Assembly (NCBI GenBank): GCA_019243075.1
Contig: JAFAUV010000312.1
Location: 1 to 8,844 of the forward strand
Origin: Bradyrhizobium sp.
GTDB taxonomy: Bacteria; Pseudomonadota; Alphaproteobacteria; Rhizobiales; Xanthobacteraceae
Direction of reading: 5' to 3'
Length of the DNA: 8,844 nucleotides
Both the position numbers and the translations under genes were made by a program. The notes beneath the pieces are model-generated. The model saw only the letters and a program-made list of their open reading frames with translations, was not told the origin of the DNA and made no database searches. Below are positions 6,514 to 8,844 of the stretch, piece after piece. The first letter of the stretch is position 1. Each line of letters opens with the position of its first letter.

Positions 6514-7005
6514 TCAGGTGATGCAGCGGCCGGGCTGCAGGCGCTTGGCGATCTCGGTCAGCACGCTGACCACGGGCTCGCAGGCTACCGTCGCCTTGCC
6601 CGGGTCCTTTACCTGCTGGGCAGCCGGCGGCGCAGCGTTGCCTTGCGGCGCGCCGTCCGGGTTGGCCTGGTTGGCGCCACCTTGATCCGGGCGGCCTTTG
6701 TCCGTGTCGCCCTGATCGTCATGGGCAACCGGGATGCGTACCAGGACCGAGGTGTCCGGCACCCGGTCGACATGGATGGAGATGGTCTGGGTCGGTGCCA
6801 CCGGCTCGGCCAGGACCGGCGCGCGATCGGTCTTGCCGCTGCGATCAATGCCTTGTTCCGGCATCCCAGCGGTGCGCAAGCCGACGGTGAAATCCTCGCC
6901 CGATGCAAACTGCGCCGCACCGAAGGAAACCGTAATCGCGACGGCGCCGAAAATTCCCTTGCTTAGGATTCCCTTGCCCAAGATTCCCTTGCGGATGTGT
7001 GACAT
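6514..7005 (-). CDS. Exported protein of unknown function
   Basis: The 163-residue protein is not a family I recognise. It has an unusual N-terminus in which KGILG, KGILS and KGIFG follow each other (residues 6-20), then a hydrophobic stretch (about 21-34) and a probable signal-peptidase site near FASG-ED (36/37). The mature part has a beta-like segment (about 72-94, TQTISIHVDRVPDTSVLVRI). A low-complexity Gly/Asn/Asp/Gln/Pro linker covers about 98-134. The compact C-terminal piece ends CEPVVSVLTEIAKRLQPGRC, whose two cysteines (142, 161) could form a disulfide. ATG at 7005 is supported by GAGGGA about 6 bases upstream. The gene is convergent with the YqjE-like gene (21-base gap, no obvious terminator). 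An imperfect EcfG-type promoter lies upstream. Export is likely, the rest is open. Confidence 0.75.
   Translation of the reverse strand: MSHIRKGILGKGILSKGIFGAVAITVSFGAAQFASGEDFTVGLRTAGMPEQGIDRSGKTDRAPVLAEPVAPTQTISIHVDRVPDTSVLVRIPVAHDDQGDTDKGRPDQGGANQANPDGAPQGNAAPPAAQQVKDPGKATVACEPVVSVLTEIAKRLQPGRCIT
6946..6990. repeat. Imperfect 3 x 15 bp repeat in coding sequence
   Basis: Three 15-bp units (6946-6960, 6961-6975, 6976-6990) share the ending GATTCCCTT or AATTCCCTT. They encode KGIFG, KGILS and KGILG in the N-terminus of the exported protein. The length is a multiple of three, so the units add five-residue blocks before the hydrophobic core of the signal sequence. Confidence 0.85.
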
Positions 7006-7040
7006 GGCTGGTCCCTCGCCCCATGGCGATCGGTGACTCC

Positions 7041-7066
7041 AACGTTGGTCGCGCGGAACCAGTTCT
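7041..7066 (-). promoter_or_regulatory. Imperfect EcfG-type promoter for the exported protein
   Basis: On the minus strand AGAAC (7066-7062) is followed after 17 bases by CGTT (7044-7041). The -10 is full consensus and the -35 has one mismatch (A for the first G). A start near 7034 would leave a leader of about 28 bases before ATG 7005. Position and spacing are right, but the mismatch lowers confidence. Confidence 0.35.
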
Positions 7067-7109
7067 TGGACGGGTCATCACATAACCGTGTGCGCAAATA
7101 TTTTAACGG

Positions 7110-7226
7110 AGCGGGAACGACTTTCGGCGCGGCGAGTCATCTCGGCAGCCGGTTATTCCCCCCTGCCCCATTGACCGGCGACGTAGGGCGCGGCTGTGGT
7201 GATGCCAGCCGCGCCCTGCTCTTTTT
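7110..7226 (+). ncRNA. Candidate intergenic small RNA
   Basis: The gap 7006-7307 has no supported gene. On its plus strand a small hairpin (CGGC 7125-7128 with GCCG 7148-7151, inner CGAG-TCAT-CTCG 7133-7144) is followed by an unpaired C-rich stretch (CCCCCCTGCCCC, about 7158-7169) and then a strong terminator. Hairpin, C-rich single strand, terminator is the usual shape of rhizobial trans-acting small RNAs, whose C-rich part can pair with ribosome sites. The 5' end is a guess based on an AT-rich TATTTT at 7099-7104; I see no matching -35. The other reading is an orphan terminator. Confidence 0.25.
7185..7226 (+). terminator. Strong intrinsic terminator with no upstream gene
   Basis: A perfect 12-bp GC-rich stem (AGGGCGCGGCTG 7185-7196, CAGCCGCGCCCT 7206-7217) with a 9-base loop is followed by GCTC and TTTTT (7222-7226). 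It acts in the plus direction, but the nearest plus-strand gene ends almost 700 bases upstream at 6492. It may end a small RNA, or stop antisense transcription before the toxin gene. Confidence 0.75.
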
Positions 7227-7258
7227 GTGGCGATCCGGCGCGCACCCTGCAGCCTTTC

Positions 7259-7284
7259 TCGAAATTTTGATTGGTCGAAATTTT
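7259..7284. repeat. AT-rich direct repeat downstream of the toxin gene
   Basis: TCGAAATTTT occurs twice (7259-7268 and 7275-7284), six bases apart, in otherwise GC-rich DNA just past the stop codon of the VapC-like gene. It has no known role and may mark the edge of an inserted toxin-antitoxin cassette. Confidence 0.5.
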
Positions 7285-7307
7285 CGCAGCCCAGGTCGGC
7301 GTGGCCG

Positions 7308-7733
7308 TCAAGAGATGATACGCAGCGAACGCACGCGCGAGAAATCGCGGTCATGCGTTACGATCGCGGCCGCGTTGATCGCCAATGCGCTGGCCGCCTG
7401 AACGGCATCCGCAAGCTTGAGACCAAGGGACGCTCGCAGCCTCGCCGCGCTTTCCGCAATGTCGACATCCAGCGCGATCGGTTGCCAGGATTCGAGGATC
7501 GCCCGGTAACGTCGGACGAGAACCTCATCAGCTGCCTGCAGCGGCCCGCTCAGTACCTCGGCGATGGTGATCGTCGTGACCACGAAGCGCAGCTGCCCCG
7601 CGCTATGGGCCTCGAAAAGCGGCTTGAAGCGCGGTCCGAATTTCGGGTGCCCTTCCAGGACGTAGATGATGGGTGCCGAATCGACGAGAAGGGAAGCGTT
7701 CTCCGGCAGACCGCCGAAATCTAGCGGCTCCAT
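7308..7733 (-). CDS. PIN-domain toxin (VapC-like ribonuclease)
   Basis: The 141-residue protein is a PIN-domain nuclease, the toxin half of a VapBC-type module that acts by cutting RNA. All the acidic metal-binding positions seem present: Asp18 in LLVDSAPIIY, Glu59 in TIAEVLSG, Asp109 in LKLADAVQAASA, and Asp128 (with Asp130) in VTHDRDF. The toxin is therefore probably active. ATG at 7733 is chosen because it overlaps the last 13 bases of the antitoxin gene, as is usual in such operons. An in-frame ATG at 7778 would give a 45-base longer overlap and fifteen extra residues with no family support. The RNA target cannot be told. The pair sits between the stress regulator phyR and an unrelated exported-protein gene, in keeping with a mobile cassette. 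Confidence 0.88.
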   Translation of the reverse strand: MEPLDFGGLPENASLLVDSAPIIYVLEGHPKFGPRFKPLFEAHSAGQLRFVVTTITIAEVLSGPLQAADEVLVRRYRAILESWQPIALDVDIAESAARLRASLGLKLADAVQAASALAINAAAIVTHDRDFSRVRSLRIIS

Positions 7734-7975
7734 CCGTCTCGCAGCTTTCTCAGCGTGCGGGTGCTGTTCTTCCCCCACAGCCCGCGGCCAGAGCCGGCGA
7801 CCGGCACGAGCGGCTCCTGGCGAACGGCGGCGCCGTATGCCGCAATCGGCACCAACGCTGCAACTGGACGGCCATGCCTGGTGATGACTGTCGAGCGGCC
7901 GTTCTCCGCCGCCTCGAGAAGGTCCGGAAGTTGATTGCGAGCTTCTTCCGCGCCTTTACGCAAGATGAGGTCCAC
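7721..7975 (-). CDS. Phd/YefM-type antitoxin
   Basis: The 84-residue protein is the probable antitoxin for the overlapping PIN toxin. Residues about 1-50 match the Phd/YefM DNA-binding domain: ARNQLPDLLEAAENG at 12-26, then the strand ITRHGRPVAALVPI at 31-44. The C-terminal part (about 55-84, GRGLWGKNSTRTLRKLRDGW) should wrap the toxin. No ATG fits, and I chose GTG at 7975. It starts directly at the conserved domain (VDLILRKG) and lies about 18 bases after the predicted transcription start. The same frame stays open to an ATG at 8149, but that would include the promoter and residues unlike the family. Together with the toxin it would repress its own promoter, where a 10-bp direct repeat overlaps the -10. 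Confidence 0.82.
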   Translation of the reverse strand: MDLILRKGAEEARNQLPDLLEAAENGRSTVITRHGRPVAALVPIAAYGAAVRQEPLVPVAGSGRGLWGKNSTRTLRKLRDGWSR

Positions 7976-7999
7976 CCACGCCTGATCACCCAAGCAAGG

Positions 8000-8019
8000 A
8001 CCGTACAGCACCGTACAGA
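8000..8019. repeat. 10-bp direct repeat, likely antitoxin operator
   Basis: ACCGTACAG is repeated with a 10-base period (8000-8008 and 8010-8018), putting both copies on the same face of the helix. They fill the spacer and -10 of the toxin-antitoxin promoter, the expected place for an antitoxin operator. Confidence 0.45.
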
Positions 8020-8028
8020 ACCTGTCAA
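8000..8028 (-). promoter_or_regulatory. Promoter of the toxin-antitoxin operon
   Basis: On the minus strand a perfect housekeeping -35, TTGACA (8028-8023), is followed after 17 bases by TACGGT (8005-8000), which keeps the first two and last -10 bases. Transcription would start near 7993, just before the GTG at 7975. Its position is independent support for that start codon. Confidence 0.5.
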
Positions 8029-8096
8029 CGGTCAACCAGCTCTGCCTTGACGGAAACACGGTGACAGGAAGAGGTTGAACGCAGCGCCGAGCGCAG

Positions 8097-8130
8097 AAAA
8101 AATCCGGCGCGCCTTTGCAGCGCGCCGGAT
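8097..8130 (-). terminator. Intrinsic terminator of phyR
   Basis: On the minus strand an 11-bp perfect stem, ATCCGGCGCGC and GCGCGCCGGAT (8130-8120 and 8112-8102), closes a 7-base loop and runs into a T-tract (8102-8097). It lies 27 bases past the phyR stop codon. It separates phyR transcription from the toxin-antitoxin operon downstream. Confidence 0.88.
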
Positions 8131-8157
8131 CATTTTGTGCAAAGGCCACTTCGCTCT

Positions 8158-8844
8158 TCAGGAAGCCGCCGCCCTCGGCGCGCGGTTGCGGGAGTTGCGC
8201 TGGAAGAACAGCGCCTGGCTCGCCACCGCCGACACCATCGCCGGCTGGAATGGCTTTGAGATCAGGAACGCCGGCTCCGGCCGCTCCCCGGTGAGGAAGC
8301 GCTCCGGATAGGCGGTGATGAACACCACCGGCACCTCGAAGGTTCTGAGCAGTTCATTGACGGCATCGAGACCCGAGGAGCCGTCGGCAAGCTGGATGTC
8401 GGCCAGGATCAGGCCCGGCTTCTTGTTTTTGGCAAGTGCCACCGCGTCGGCATGCGTCCTTGCCACCCCAATGACGTTGTGGCCGAGATTGCGCACCAGA
8501 CTTTCCAGATCCATGGCGATGAAAGTCTCATCCTCGATGATCAAGACGTCGGTCGCGATCTCCGCTGCCATCTCGCGGCCGGCGGCATCCGCAAGCCGGC
8601 GCGTTTCGGCGATGTCGATACCGAGGACGTAGGCGACCTCCTCCTCCGGGAAACCTTCGAGTGAGAGCAGCAGGAAGGCCTGACGCGGCAGAGGGGTGAT
8701 GTTCGACAACCGCCTCTCCGGCGGCATCGGCAAGGTCGTGACCTCGGAATCGTCGTTCACGGAAACCGAATTCCAGATGCGCGTGAAAAGGCGAAACAGC
8801 CCGGCGCGGGCTCCGTGCTTCTCCTCGAGCAACGAGGGGTCCTG
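8158..8844 (-). CDS. phyR: PhyR, general stress response regulator (5' end outside window)
   Basis: PhyR combines a sigma-factor-like domain with a receiver. When phosphorylated, it binds the anti-sigma factor NepR and so frees the sigma factor EcfG to turn on the alphaproteobacterial general stress response. The 228 residues visible (of about 265 expected) start inside the sigma-like domain, with GLFRLFTRIWNSV and the sigma4-like stretch PRQAFLLLSLEGFPEEEVAYVLG. The receiver follows at visible residues about 98-210. It has the acidic pair Glu104/Asp105, phospho-acceptor Asp149 in LILADIQLADG, Thr177 in VFITAYPE and Lys197 in LISKPF, all intact. The reading frame is open to base 8844, so the start codon lies outside; the ATG at 8832 is internal. 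In related genomes nepR and ecfG lie just upstream, divergent, and would be expected beyond the right edge. Confidence 0.95.
   Translation of the reverse strand, partial: QDPSLLEEKHGARAGLFRLFTRIWNSVSVNDDSEVTTLPMPPERRLSNITPLPRQAFLLLSLEGFPEEEVAYVLGIDIAETRRLADAAGREMAAEIATDVLIIEDETFIAMDLESLVRNLGHNVIGVARTHADAVALAKNKKPGLILADIQLADGSSGLDAVNELLRTFEVPVVFITAYPERFLTGERPEPAFLISKPFQPAMVSAVASQALFFQRNSRNRAPRAAAS

Noticed and set aside
7976..8149. N-terminal extension of the antitoxin to ATG 8149
   Set aside because: The extension spans the predicted promoter and operator and encodes Cys-rich residues unlike any Phd/YefM protein; GTG 7975 fits better.
1..8844. CRISPR arrays, tRNA or rRNA genes, insertion sequences
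   Set aside because: No spaced direct repeats, no rRNA or cloverleaf sequence, and no transposase-like ORF was seen on either strand.

Overview
The window is GC-rich, densely coded DNA typical of an alphaproteobacterium. Gene content (PhyR, a DUF2865 protein, a DUF883/YqjE pair, EcfG-type promoters) points to the Hyphomicrobiales and most likely to Bradyrhizobium or a close relative. The genus is inferred from familiarity with the protein families, not from a search.

Layout, left to right. Bases 1-169 hold only a possible weak terminator. A 53-residue membrane protein (minus, 170-331) lies divergent to a large methyl-accepting chemotaxis protein (plus, 534-2624), which ends at a strong terminator. 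Convergent to it is a minus-strand pair: a secreted YkuD-type L,D-transpeptidase (3364-4113) followed by a secreted six-cysteine DUF2865 protein (2676-3308). A perfect 3 x 17 bp tandem repeat separates the two. Divergent from the transpeptidase is an AI-2E/PerM-family membrane protein (plus, GTG start at 4344). It is followed by a YqjD/ElaB-like DUF883 protein (5533-5904) and a YqjE-like membrane protein (6058-6492). A minus-strand exported protein of unknown function follows (6514-7005), then a gene-poor stretch with an orphan intrinsic terminator and a possible small RNA (about 7110-7226). Next comes a VapBC-type toxin-antitoxin operon (minus, 7308-7975) with its own promoter. The window ends inside phyR, the response regulator that switches on the general stress response (minus, 8158 to the right edge, 5' end missing); phyR has a strong terminator.

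The unifying signal is regulatory. The stress sigma factor EcfG (freed when phosphorylated PhyR captures the anti-sigma factor NepR) recognises GGAAC-N16/17-cGTT. That pattern, or a one-base variant, occurs just upstream of the small membrane protein, the L,D-transpeptidase operon, the AI-2E-like gene and the DUF883-YqjE pair. Weaker versions precede the exported protein and the chemotaxis receptor. The window therefore looks like a general-stress-response neighbourhood in which the regulator sits beside several envelope and membrane genes it probably controls. The promoters are read by eye and are not experimentally supported here.
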